DNA from: Talinum fruticosum
Lineage: Eukaryota; Streptophyta; Magnoliopsida; Caryophyllales; Talinaceae
Assembly: GCA_021018815.1 (NCBI GenBank)
Contig: JAITYX010000049.1
Span: 3,844,001 to 3,908,000 of the forward strand
Direction: 5' to 3'
Length of the DNA: 64,000 bases
The translations under genes were made by a program, and so were the position numbers. Of this stretch, positions 47,084-57,999 are shown piece after piece. The notes below the pieces were generated by a model. That model was not told where the DNA came from and searched no databases. It saw nothing but the letters and a program-made list of their open reading frames with translations. Every line of letters begins with the position of its first letter. The first letter of the stretch is position 1.

Positions 47084-47987
47084 TTATATGATAAGCCTAA
47101 TTTGATCCTTTTCGAAGGTCAATAAGCCATGTGGGCAGCCTTTTCCCTTCAGCGAGTGAGGAAGTCGGTGAAGCTCTCCTCGTCTATTTGCTTGATAAGT
47201 TGTAAGTCTCGAAGACTGATTGGTAGATCGAGTATTGTAGGAGTATTGGTGTAAGAACTCCCTCCAAAGATCCTCGCTAGTTTGTGACCTTGTGTGGTTG
47301 ACGACATTGTACCATTTTATGACATCTTTGTCGAACGTCCATGAGAAGATGATGTAGTAGGTGTCCTCCGGTACATTATTTAAGTTCATTGCCACTATAA
47401 AGTTTCTCATGTAGTAGTGAGGGTTTTCGATCCCGTGGAACTTGATGTCGAGCATGGTGAACTTTAGGGGCAATTTACCTTTAGGGATTGAAGTGAATCC
47501 TCGGGCTAAGTAGTAGTCGTTGAACATTGATGACTCCCGTAATAGCTTCACCATCCGATCGATTCGTGGATGAGACTCGAGGCTTGGATTGAGGTTTAGG
47601 TGGAGGGTTGGCTTTCTCTCCACCTTTTCTTGCTTTATTAGCATTCTTGTTGAGGGTCCGGAGTATAAGATTAAGGGTTTCATATATTGACACCATCTTT
47701 TTATCTTGGGCCTCAATCTTAACTTCTATTTTTGCAGCGAGACTCCTTGAACAAGGTCATAATGGAGGTTTGCTCTAGCATGTTAGCCAATTTAAAGGAA
47801 GGTTGTGCTTTGACCGTGGGCGTGCATCGGTGTTACTAGTAAAAGTGTCGGACATACTTGTGTGGTACGTGCTATTGTAGGACGTATTGGTGTCGAACGT
47901 ACTCGGTGTTGAAGTAGGCTTCTTATTTCCTAGCTGCTTCGTACTAGGATTCCTAATTTGAGTAGGATTCTTTATCCTACGTCCCAA
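47084..47987 (-). pseudogene. Tat-type gag
   Basis: An N-terminal piece (47987-47775) begins MGRRIKNPTQIRNPSTKQ and is Ser/Thr/Asn-rich. After a frame change, 47716-47084 contains KFTMLDIKFHGIENPHYYMR, DTYYIIFSWTFDKDVIKWYN and SEDLWREFLHQYSYN. This is the retrotransposon gag core in Tat form (usual K.PDF..F.G..NP..HL, F..SL.G.A..W and TW..L...F..QY.YN). No zinc knuckle or protease follows. The upstream leader is about 1.4 kb and carries a minisatellite. Confidence 0.7.
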
Positions 47988-48149
47988 AAGAGTACGTACT
48001 TAGGATTGGCTCGTGGAAAATATTTTTAAGGGAGATGGGGTTTAAGTGCTTAAATCGAGGAACGATTGATCCTAAGATAAAAGAAAATGATATACTTTTT
48101 TACTTGGATGCACATAAAGAATGCAAATTGACCAAAGTGAAATGTAATG

Positions 48150-48830
48150 ATGTCAATGAAGTCCCCTAGATTAGGATGAGTTTGATTTGACTAAGTGCAA
48201 ACAAAGACTCTCTTAATTTGAGATGAATTTAATCTTGCTAATGCAAAAAAGAATTCACCTAATTTAGATGAATTTTAAATTGGGATAAATGCAAATGAAA
48301 GACTCTCCTAATTAGGAATGAATTTGGCTTTGGCTAAATGCAAATAAAAGACTCTCCTAATTAGAAATGAATTTAAAATTTAGCTAATACAAAAATGGAC
48401 TCACCTGTTTGAAATGAATTTTTAATTTTGGCTAATGCAAATAAAAGACTCTCCTAATTGAGATGAATTTGAAATTTGGCTAATGCAATGAAATCCATGG
48501 ACTCACCTTAATTGAGATTATTTTTAATTTTGGCTAATGCAAAAATGGAGTTACCTATTTGAGATGAATTTGAAATTTGGCTAATGCAAAATGGATTTGC
48601 CTATTGAAGATGAATTTGAAATTTTGCTAATGTAAAAATGAACTCACCTATTTTAGATGAATTTAAAATTTGGCTAATGAAAAAATGGACTCACCTATTT
48701 GAGATCAATTTTAATTTTGGCTAATGCAAAAGTAAAATGAATAGATTCACCTTAATGGAGATGTTTTTTAATTTTGGCTAATGCAAAAAATGAATAGACT
48801 CACCCTAAAAAAGGAAAGATAATTTTGACT
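48150..48830. repeat. leader minisatellite, units of ~45-55 bp
   Basis: About 13 degenerate units with the core GACTCACCTATTTGAGATG then AATTTGAAATTTGGCTAATG, followed by a variable CAAAAAT tract. It lies between the PBS and gag of the non-autonomous Tat-type element. Confidence 0.88.
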
Positions 48831-49362
48831 TTTGGCTAAAACTAAAAAATGGACGACTTAAAGTTTTGTTATTTTATTTTGTTTTTGCACCCATGCAAGG
48901 ATTATTTAGCACTCCTAACCTGACCTAAAGGCTCACAAGTAGAAGATTAAATACTAAAAACAATCACATTCGTCCAAGAATGCAAATGAAGAGAATGGAC
49001 AACCTAAACCATAAAGGATCTATGGTAAAAGAAGAGGGACAAAACTAGGATGCATGGTGTCTCATGGTACGAGAATTTAGTCCTCCGTTGGGTGCACAAT
49101 AAGAAAAACATGAATCCTCGTTGCCTCTTGGTAAATTAAAAGAACGTGCTATGAGGAAATAGGTACCACATCCATGACAATGAAGCCTGGTTGGGCCCGT
49201 GCGGGTTAGCAGTTCGAACCTCCTCCAAAAGATGTTCTTAAAGGTAAATCCTAATGGTTGAAATTAAAAGCAATTATGTCCAAGGCTGCCTAAATGTGAC
49301 ATGCCTAATGCAAAACACATTAAAAAACTCACAATTGAAAATTTCAAGTCTCACTCGACACA

Positions 49363-49380
49363 TCCCTAGTTGAGTTGCCA
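49363..49380 (-). promoter_or_regulatory. primer-binding site of the non-autonomous Tat-type element
   Basis: TGGCAACTCAACTAGGGA on the minus strand, one base inside the LTR. It resembles TGGCGACTCCGCTGGGGA, a PBS form I recall from plant gypsy elements, with several C-to-T type changes. It identifies the LTR at 49382 as the 5' LTR. Confidence 0.65.
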
Positions 49381-49381
49381 C

Positions 49382-50772
49382 TATAGGAACCACAACTTGT
49401 CCCCCTTAGGGAACCGAATTGGTAGCGAGCTTCCCTACGAATGGAGGGGTTTTTCTTTTTGAAGATTCTTTTTGAAGACGATTTACGAAAGATTATTAGA
49501 AATGGGGATGCACCTCTTATTGAGATTTTCGATTTTTGTAATTTAATTTGGAACAGTTTAAGCAAAGGGTGATTAGCGATTTATTAATCATTTATTTTAG
49601 AAGGTCTCGAGATGTTTTATAATTTAGGAAAATAGAAATGCCGAGATGTGATTAAAAAGAAATAAAACAGAAAAAGGGGAGTCGCTAGTCGGTTTTAGGA
49701 ATAAAAACTAACAAAAATAAAAAGAATTGAAAGCACCTACATCTTTCTCCACAATATAGAAAGCGTTAAACAACATCAATAAAAATAAACCGTAAAGGAT
49801 TGAAAGCAGATCCGGTGCCCTCAGATTGTCCCACCTGCTAATCTTGAATCACGAACAGATTTGGAAGCGTGACGGTGGATGAAAAAAATGAAGAAGGCTT
49901 TTTGTGGAATTTGTGGTAGTAGTGTAGGAGAATGATGAGATGATTGTCGGAGTAATGATTAGTCTGTAAATAAACCAAGAGATCATAATACCAATATAGT
50001 ATTCAATAGCTCTTGGCCTAATTTCGATAGCATGTAGCTAGGTTAATGACCTCTACCATAGTGAGGGGTTAGGCCCTCTATTTATAGAGGGAAGCTAGGT
50101 CACAAAATGACCTAAAAGCAATGCAATCGCAGCCAAAAATTGATCGAATCGGGTCGGATCCCCGAGAGGATAAAAGGGAAAATCGAATAATATCCTTTTG
50201 AACTAGGAATCCTATTGAGGGCACCGAGAAGGCCGGCGTAAGTCAAGCGATGACGTCGCATGGAAGTTCTTGGGGTTCCGTGCTTCGGATGACCTCTCGG
50301 GAACAAAACGCAACATTTGGCAAGTTGAGCCTTAAAACGTAGCGTCTGTCACAAACAGTGGACGTCTAAGGTTTCATGCCTCACTTACTCGCTAATTGAT
50401 AGAGTGAAACGATGCATTTTTGCCTAAAATGGAGGTAACCGAGCGCCGGTCAAGTAGCTTTCCATTTTTAGAAACTTTCTATTTTTAGGAAGTTTATATT
50501 TTTGTAGGTTTTTATTTTGGTGCTAGTTTGGGTTTCCTAGTTGGGAGCCCGACCTGAGCTTGGTCCAACCGAAAGAAAATGGGTTTGTGGGCAGCCAAAA
50601 GCAAAGACAGACTGATTTTTCCGGTGCTGAGGGGTTTTTCATGGTTTACTAGCTTTCGTCACGCTAATAAAACTCCGACCGTATTCTAAATCCGTAAACA
50701 GGACTGGGATTTTATCACCGGGCTAACAAATAAATAAAATAAGAATGGGATGGCACTTTTTAGGTGTCTATA
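49382..50772 (-). repeat. 5' LTR of the non-autonomous Tat-type element
   Basis: 1391 bp, homologous to 36950-38651 but lacking about 310-330 bp near 49740. The promoter CTATAAATAG lies at 50078-50087 (minus). The termini have decayed to TATAG...CTATA where TG...CA is expected. Confidence 0.8.
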
Positions 50773-52704
50773 GTTACATAAAATCAACCCCTTCTTGATC
50801 CCTTAGGGCTCACATCACCTAAATTTTCTAACTCCATTGACTTCAAATATTCTATCTTTTTTTCGGCCATGGGGGACTCTAAGAATTGGGCTCAACATAT
50901 CCTTGAACAAAAACTTCGAGTTATCCTCACTCTTATGTTATATGTTACCATCTTTGTGAAGAACAATAGTAGGGGCCATATCTACTATTTGGTAAATATG
51001 GCAGATTTAAGTAGAGTTTGAGACTTGAATTGCGTTGTGGTCGCATATACTTGTCTCATGTTAGAATTGCAATAGGGTGTTCGTCATACTGTGTCAGAGG
51101 GGCCCAAAACAATTATGTGACACTTTTCGACTTATGGATAATCATTGAGGTTTGTCCAAATCCTTGTTGGTCTTTTGTATTTATCTTTTATGGATAAATA
51201 TTCATGGTATAAAACTAATATTAGCAGTCATGGTTCTACGAGTATTTCCCGCAATACTCTCCGGACTCGTGCAATCATCTGGCTTTCCTAGTGGCTATTT
51301 TATGGGTGAAAACCTACCATACTTGAGGGAAGTCAGACAATCTCGATTTCTTATAAGGAGCCTTCACCAATGTGTCCACGGTAATACTTAATTAATTCTG
51401 ACGTAAAACATTTACTTTGGATAGTCAAAATACACTCAAATTGTATGGTTCGGGCTTCCCTGTGGGTTCTGTTTGGGTTCAGGCATCTTGGTATTGTCAG
51501 TTTGTAATGCTAAAGGTGTCATTTTTCTTTTGTAAGTCACTTTCCACCCTTGATTTCCCATTCACCTATTTCCACGAGCTAGGGTGGCTCAGGCATTGGA
51601 TGGGAAGTGTATCATCTTAGATGGTCTTTTTGGTTTTTACTGGCACTTGGGTGAGAGGGTGACACCACAGGTAATCCCTAACTTATGGCCACCTTATATA
51701 CCCAAAGGTCCTCCTGCGGCTATTTTCTACACTAATTCATTGCGTTTGGAGGAAGTTGGGATGATGATTACGGCGTTTCCTCTTTCCCAATTTCTAGAGC
51801 AGTATGGGAATTGCAACCAAATTCTTAGAAGGATTATGACTCACATGGTAGGTATTGCATTATTCTTTATAGGTTCATTTCTTTTATGGAAATTAACATT
51901 TCTTTTCCACTATAGGCACTTCTTGCTGAAATGCCAAGTGGATATATCTTAGTCAAGTCAACTGTCAAATATTAGGCAGATTCCCTAGATTTCAGAGTTG
52001 GAGTTTGTTGGGCATCCATTTCTACCGAACTACAGAGCGATAGGAGTATTATGCTCATATCCAATTATGTGTGGATTGATGAATCTCCGAGTTATTTCTC
52101 ATGGTTTTGATAGTATGATCGCGAGCAACCTTGGATGATGTCTATAAGATTGCAATCTGCATTAAGCTTTGCCCAACACTTCCTCATGGGTTGACACCCA
52201 AGATCCTCTAGGGTAAGGAAGTCAGTTTTATGCTAACTTTAAGACTCTAGTTCACGTGCTAAAGCCTGGTCTTGCTCTGTATGGTTATATATGTAACCTC
52301 CTTCTACAAGTGACATTAGAGCTTGAGAAAATCCTAACATTAGAAGAGAGCTACCCAAGAAACCTTGATCTCGTCTTTGCCATAGGGGGTTTAATTGTGA
52401 TCCTGAGGTAAGGTCTCTAGACGTACTTATAAGGATGATCCTGGGGCTTGCTCTAGTACTTCTAGAGCTGGCCTTCATGCTGAACTGTTACAGGGATATG
52501 ATCATTTAGGGCGTCTGGTCAACCTTCAAGGACCCTCTGGGTCATACTTTAAGCTCCTGTGTTCTTCATGGTCGCCTTAGTCCAATTCTTCTCACATGTT
52601 TGATCGGTCGTCTTCAACCTCTTTTACAGGAGACATGGGGAACTACATCTTCAGTGGGTGATACTAGCAGCTTCCAAGATGAATTCATGGAGGATGATGA
52701 TTGA

Positions 52705-53235
52705 ATAATTCTTGTATGGTGCTTTTATTATTTAAATTTTTAGTATTTTTAAGATTTTCCATGTCCGCAATGGGATAATGAGAAAAATTGCAAAAAAAAT
52801 ATTTAAGGAAATGCAAATGTAATCTTTATTTATGTGATGTGAATACAACTACAAAATATAACAAGGGCTCTAAATTACAATTATAGCCCCTACTTCCCCC
52901 AAAATAAAAGAAACAAAAAGAAATGAAAAATTCTTAAGTTGAAAACTTGGTCCTCAGTTTTAGGACAAGCGTTTTGAAGATTACTGGCGTGAAAAGGCCC
53001 AATATATGGCCAAAAGGAACAACCCAGTTGTCGCACAAATGAACCGACATGGGTCGCCCCCTGCTCAAACGTCATGGGTTGCCCCCTGCTCAAACGTCAT
53101 GGGTCATCCCGTGGATAGGCTGCGCATGGTTTTGGAGAGTTTGTAATGAGGAAGAGTTTTAACCACTAATAGGATAGCGGTGTGAGTTAGCGAGAGTTGA
53201 CCTAGGTTTCCCGAAAAAGCAAAGCTCAAAGTGGC
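52705..53235. other. spacer between the two + strand gene units
   Basis: Non-coding, AT-rich at the left. It includes a direct duplication of GTCGCCCCCTGCTCAAACGT-like sequence near 53052-53100, upstream of the next TATA box. Confidence 0.5.
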
Positions 53236-53244
53236 TATAAAAAG
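53236..53244 (+). promoter_or_regulatory. TATA box of the second antisense unit
   Basis: TATAAAAAG in the context GTGGCTATAAAAAGACAAC, 111 bp upstream of the ATG at 53355 and matching the PMD-gene TATA context. Confidence 0.45.
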
Positions 53245-53354
53245 ACAACCAGGTGGGTAAACAAAAACGTAGCCCAAATTACCATGCTTTAGGAACAAAT
53301 AGGATGAAGCTTAGCTCTCAAAACTTGTCTTCCAAGAGATCTCTAATCTAATGG

Positions 53355-54600
53355 ATGCAGACGTTAAGGGTAGAGGAACGACAACATTTAATTAGTGACC
53401 ATTCGAATACCCTATTTAGTATTCGGCTTGTCCAAGTTAACTGGGACTTCCTTAAGGCTATCGCTAACTACGGTGACCCTATTATACCCTTCTTCAGGTT
53501 TAGGGGCAGACATATCTGTTCTTTATTGGAGGTTTTCTGTACTATTATAGGCTACCCTCTAGATCAGCTGCTTCAAGTAAAGCCCAAAAATAGTCGTTTT
53601 CACTTGCTTCTAATATTAATTGACTTTGGTTGCCATCTGGTGGATGGAGTTCTCCTGAGTAACTAATGTGGGTAGCCTACTCTAGTGGTTGGAAACAGCT
53701 CCGGAAACAGGCATGGGTGGCTTGGGCAACTCTGATTTTTGTTTGAATTATTTTTTTCACCTATTGGGCCTCTTGCCTATGTTAGGTTGGGTTGTACAGG
53801 TTAGAAAGTAACTTGAACTAATGGTTGTCCTATCTTTTTAGATTTGGCTGATAGACCATTTCTAGTTCATGAGCCCTCTGTGAAACATCGAGTCTTATCG
53901 CCCCTGTTACTTTTGTCATGGATGGTCGAGTTTCAAATTTAAGGAGAAAACATCAATGGGGTGGATATCATGATTCAACGAGGTTTCTTTGGTTTCATGG
54001 AGTATATGATGGTGGCACATACTATGTTTTGTGACTCACCATCACCGCCACTCTTATGTCCGCCTGTTGGGTCTCTAAACGAGTACTTACTTCTTCCCTG
54101 ATCGACTAATGCATAATATTGGTAGATGACAATGCACTCCTCTTATGGAATGTATTTCGCCGGGTTGCCCTACTAATATGATATGTGGAATGCATTTTCG
54201 GTTTGACTGCTACACTACTTTGTCCCATGTAGAGAGACCCAATAATGATCGGCCTACAAAAAATCTCTACATTCTTCAATGCTTTGATGACTAAGATGAA
54301 TGCTGCAATCTGAAATGCTCCAAGGGACCAAGAACAAGGATATAAGGTAGATGCAAGAGGGCTTCAAGGAGTCTGACGATCCTAATGACAAAGGGAAGAA
54401 GATAAAGAAAGAGCAGGAGCCTTGGGAGTTAAGGAATTTGTTTTGGAATTGGATATTGGTTTTTGTGCTTTGCCTTTTCTGATTTTTGGACAATTTTATT
54501 ATGGCTCTAATTAGGCAAGTGATGTGTTTACCAATTTCCCTTTTAAGCTGTGTGATGGACCAAGTAGTAAGCTTGCTCTTTTAATATTATATCAATAAAG
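53355..54600 (+). pseudogene. second antisense ORF in the Tat-type element, function unknown
   Basis: A 103-codon frame opens at 53355 with VNWDFLKAIANYGDPIIPFF and ICSLLEVFCTIIGYPLDQL. The pattern (W.FL...Y.DP...F.F....C..LEEF..I.G.P) resembles the N-terminal part of uncharacterised ORFs carried by plant retrotransposons and of PMD-like proteins. The frame ends at 53666; in other frames traces continue to about 54480, with a charged tail (DDPNDKGKKIKKEQEPWELR). A poly(A) signal AATAAA lies at 54594-54599. TATA box, ORF and poly(A) signal in line suggest a former transcription unit opposite to pol. I do not know the product. Confidence 0.45.
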
Positions 54601-54819
54601 TAGAAGCAAGTTTTATGCTTACTTCTTTGCTTTGTTAATTTCCTAATTGCCCCCAAATAACAATTACAATGTATTATAAAAACCAAAAACAAAATTTTGA
54701 CATAAAAGAGGAAGAGAACCAGCATGGGTTACCTCCTAGATTGGTATGGGTCGGCCTTTTGAACCGGTGTGGGTTCGGAGGTTCCTGTTCAACCAGTTCC
54801 TATTAGGTCACTAATCATG

Positions 54820-57102
54820 CTGGTACGCTCATTAGAATTCTAACCGTAATATGTTTTTACCTGGTCAAATGGATAAACCGATCATATTCTAACTTTTCCC
54901 CTGGACCTTGGATCGGGGATTATACTTCCTTAAGGACCATATCCCCTTTTCTTAGATTTTTGGGTTTGACCTTCTTGTTGAATGCCCTTGATATTCATGG
55001 TTGGTATATTTGGACATTATACAAGAATTTTAGGCGCCTTTTATCTAGCGTGACCAATTCTTCGTACCAAGCCTTTGCCCAATCTACTTCTAGGATTTGA
55101 CTTTCCGCCGCTATTCTTAATGATGGAATGGCTATTTCAGCTGCAAGGACTCGCTTCTATACCATATACCAAGTAATAGGAAGTCACTTCCGTTGATGCC
55201 TCGATTGACATTCAATATTCCCATAAAGAAAAGGGTAATTTATTAGGTGAATCCTATAGTTTATGGTCATTTTCTTGATGATTTTATGGACGTTCTTGTT
55301 GGTTGTCTCTAATGCTCTGTCGGTATAAGATTGGTGTGGGGAAGATTTGTGGTGCTAGATTTTGTATTTATCTAGTAAATCTACTAATTCCTTTTTGAAA
55401 TGACTGTCATAGTAACTAACAAGCTCATGTGGTCTCTGTAAAGGTAGATAATATTACCAGTTATAAATCTTTCCACATTCTTAGATGAAATGGGGGCATA
55501 GGATGCAATCTATGCCTATTTAATAAAGTATTTACTTGCTACAAACACAAACTCATGACCTCCTATTCCCTTAGGAATAACCATCCTTATTATATCTATG
55601 CCTTATGCTGAGAAAAGCCAAGGAAATGCAATAGTAATCAGAAAGGAATGAGGTTGATGATGCAAGTTAGTGTAAATCGGCATTTATGGCACCTTCTAAT
55701 AAAACTATAGTAGACTCGCGACATGGTAGACCAATAGTATCTTAACCCTTGGACCTTTTCTACCAATGCTCTTACATTCATGTGAGGTCCACATTCTCCG
55801 CCATAGACTTCAATCATTATTTGCTTAGCATCACTTTTGTTGACACACAACAAGTTAATTCTCATGTCGGTCTTCTCATATGACTTTCCTTGATCCACAA
55901 AATATTGGGCGGCTAGCATTCGGATTTCCCTTGGGCTCTAGGGGTGGAGCCGTATGGGTATTCTTGGTTTGTTAAATACTAATAAATAGTAAAATGTTGA
56001 TACTAAAAATTTCCAAGTTGCGGACATGGGCAGCCTGATTTCTTCGCTCTATACGAGACTAGTCACTTGGAATGTTAATCATCGAAGCTAGTTTTTCTAA
56101 AGCATCGACAAATTGGTTATCATCTTGAGAGAGATTAGTGTAGGAAATATCGTTGAAATGCTTTGTTAATTCTAGTAGATGTGTTTGGTAGGGCTCTAAA
56201 GCTTCAATCCCTACCTTCCACTTTTCCGATATCGGATTAATGATTAAACTCAAATCACGATAGACCCAAGTGTTCTTAACCCTAATTTTTATGGCTGCTT
56301 GTAGTCCCATGATCCAAGCTTCATATTCTACTACATTGTTAGTTATTTCAAAGTCTAATTTGACCGACATAGGAGTATATGATCCCTTTGGTGAGACAAA
56401 TAGAATACCACTTTGAAGCCTTTTTTTATTAAAAGTGCTATCGAAGTATATGGTTCCCATAGCCAACTTTGCTTGTAGTATTCTTCATTATAGAATTTGA
56501 ACTCTTGTGGTTGTGCTTCCCTAACTCGGTAAGTTAAATAAAAATTCAGAGACTACCCTTCCTTTTATTGCTTTCTACGGGACATACTTTAGCTTGAATT
56601 CCGATAACATCACTATCCATCAAGCTATCTTATTATTAATGATCGATTTTTCCAAGACATACTTGATTAGGTCCGTTGGTGCTACTACTCGGACTGAATG
56701 GGTTAATATGTAATGCCTAAGCGTTTTAGTGGCCCGGACTAGTCTTCAAAGTGTATAACAAGTTTCATATTCTAAGAACTTCTTACTCAAATAGTATATT
56801 ATTGTTTCTTCCTTTTTGTCCCTTTGAGCTAACATGGTTTCCATTGTGGTTTCAGCAGATTGCAAGAAATACTAGCAGAGGTACACTAGATCGAGATGGG
56901 ACTAATACTAGTGGGTTAGCCAAGTATGCTTTAACTTTCTTAAAGGTCTGTTTGGCATTCTTTGTCCGAAATAGGTTTTTCTCATTTTTGAGCTTCTTGT
57001 AGATAGGTTCACACACGATGAGTCAATTTTGATACGAAATGACAAATATATCGAAGGTGTCGTGAAAATGCTCAAATTTCTTTTCCATTCTTTGGTGGTG
57101 GC
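54820..57102 (-). pseudogene. Tat-lineage pol: RT end, RNase H, extra RNase H, integrase
   Basis: On the minus strand: the end of RT (CEPIYKKLKNEKN) and RNase H wording (SVRVVAPTDLIKYVLEKS, SEFKLKYVP) at 57085-56520. Then the extra archaeal-type RNase H at 56466-56059 (IYFDSTFNKK, TNNVVEYEAWIMGLQAAI, QDDNQFVDALEKLASM), the hallmark of Tat elements. Then the integrase zinc region (CGPHMNVRALVEKVQGLRYY ... RRCHKC) at 55919-55638, core remnants (GIDIIRMVIPKGIGGHEFVF) and the C-terminal part (EVDWAKAWYEELVTLDKRRL, NKKVKPKNLRKGDMVL) to about 54830. Frameshifts are frequent. RT is cut off at 57102 by an inserted LTR. Confidence 0.82.
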
Positions 57103-57999
57103 TATAGGAACCACGACCCGTTCTATCCCGTGCCGCAGGAAGTGGATCGTGTTTCCGTGCAAAGCGTCGAGTCTCTCTTGTTTTTGAAGTCTCGGGATGT
57201 TATTTCAAAGGTAAAAGAATTAGAAAAATGGAGAAGTGCCTTGCTGCAAAGCTTTTGGGCCAAACAGTAAAAAATGCTTCGGCTAGGAGCCGAGCCGAGT
57301 TACCTACTAGCACCGGGCCGACGCCTGCATCGATCGGTAATCGATACTGGCTATCTAGCTAGGACCGAGGAATCAATCTTGATTAGATAGCCTAGGTTGT
57401 CACAATGACCCATTTTAAATTTTTTACATGAATTGCCGAGGAGCAATTTGGAGAATAAAAATCCAAAAATAAAGGAGTCGCTTGTCGGCTTTGAGAAATA
57501 AAAACTAACAAAAATACAAAAATACTTTTCTAAATTTAGTACGAAAAAGACTAAACTCAGAAAATGTTCTAAAAAAGGGACCCCATAGGCCTCGAGCCAA
57601 GGATCTCGTGTTTGGGGGTGAAGGTACGAAATAAGGAGGAATGCTCTTCATTTCGCCCATCAACAGATGACCTTTACTAATATACGTTGTAAGTTGAAAT
57701 TGTGTTTTAATCAAGCAAGCAACCAACATGCAATTATTGAATTGAAGCTCTCAACATACCAAATAAATCAGTAAATAAAGCAACGAATAAAGCGATAAAG
57801 GAAAGCGCAAAATAAATAAAAAATTACATCGAGCAAAGAGGAATTAAATACTAACAACTTTCAAACCACAATAGAAAAGTGATAAATGAACTCAACTAAA
57901 ACAAAATTGTAAAACAAACTCGAAAATGGATGTATGGCGCCCTCAAGTTAACCCACCTGCTAATCTTGAGCCACAAACAGGACTTCAACAGACGTAATA
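57103..57999 (-). mobile_element. Tat-type LTR inserted into the pol of the older Tat element, partial
   Basis: Starts TATAGGAACCACGACCCG and follows the other LTRs of this family to CACCTGCTAATCTTGAGCCA, CAAACAGG at about 57980; the Tekay LTR then begins. Its 3' end joins RT coding (AAAGAATGG), not a PBS, so it was a separate insertion. It has about 200 bp (57230-57420) not seen in the other copies. The rest should lie beyond the Tekay element, outside the window. Confidence 0.68.

Larger units (their letters stand above)
36950..50772 (-). mobile_element. non-autonomous Tat-type gypsy element (gag only)
   Basis: The 5' LTR is 49382-50772, PBS 49363-49380, a leader with a minisatellite, degenerate gag 47084-47987, a 3' region with a second minisatellite, PPT 38652-38669 and 3' LTR 36950-38651. 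No RT, RNase H or integrase motif appears between gag and the 3' LTR. Without the nested Athila the element is about 7.7 kb. Candidate TSDs are GTTAT (36944-36948) and GTTAC (50773-50777), one transition apart. It lies within the PMD gene of the older Tat-type element and shares LTR ends with it, so trans-mobilisation by relatives is likely. Confidence 0.75.
35205..52704 (+). pseudogene. plant mobile domain (PMD, aminotransferase-like) gene, split by insertions
   Basis: Exon-like parts lie at 35205-35822 and about 50778-52704, with unrelated elements between. The 5' part has the PMD signature FHLPFREMTITPFDF at 35762-35806, then TGLRM, preceded by IIRAISERFWDTT. The 3' part has HKINPFLIP, AQHILEQKLRVILTLMLYV, GHIYYLVNMADLSRV and NYVTLFDLWIIIE, the middle of the same domain, and ends EFMEDDD before the stop at 52702-52704. 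Two introns look credible: 35485-35562 (donor GTAAGT, pyrimidine-rich acceptor) and 51848-51915 (donor GTAGGT, acceptor TATAG). Stops and shifts show it is inactive. PMD proteins (MAIN/MAIL family) act in plant gene silencing, and PMDs are known in transposable elements; its role here is unknown. Confidence 0.68.
32904..57102 (-). mobile_element. Tat-lineage Ty3/gypsy element carrying an antisense PMD gene, broken by later insertions
   Basis: Reconstructed from separated parts in minus orientation: pol (54820-57102), a long 3' region holding two + strand gene units, and the 3' LTR (32904-34528) preceded by the PPT-like GAGGCTAAC. Joining 36949 to 50773 across the second element makes the two halves of the PMD gene continuous, and that insertion has a candidate TSD, so I infer one element. 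Its own RT is cut at 57103 by another LTR, and its gag and 5' LTR must lie beyond 64000. Tat lineage is based on the extra RNase H and the integrase wording. That the PMD region belonged to the element, not to the host site, is inference. Confidence 0.62.

Noticed and set aside
45286..48830. CRISPR-like arrays
   Set aside because: Repeats are contiguous, degenerate and without unique spacers; plant minisatellites in a retrotransposon.
57103..57999. This LTR as the 5' LTR of the Tat element whose pol is at 54820-57102
   Set aside because: It joins directly to mid-RT coding, with no PBS, leader or gag between; it must be a separate insertion.
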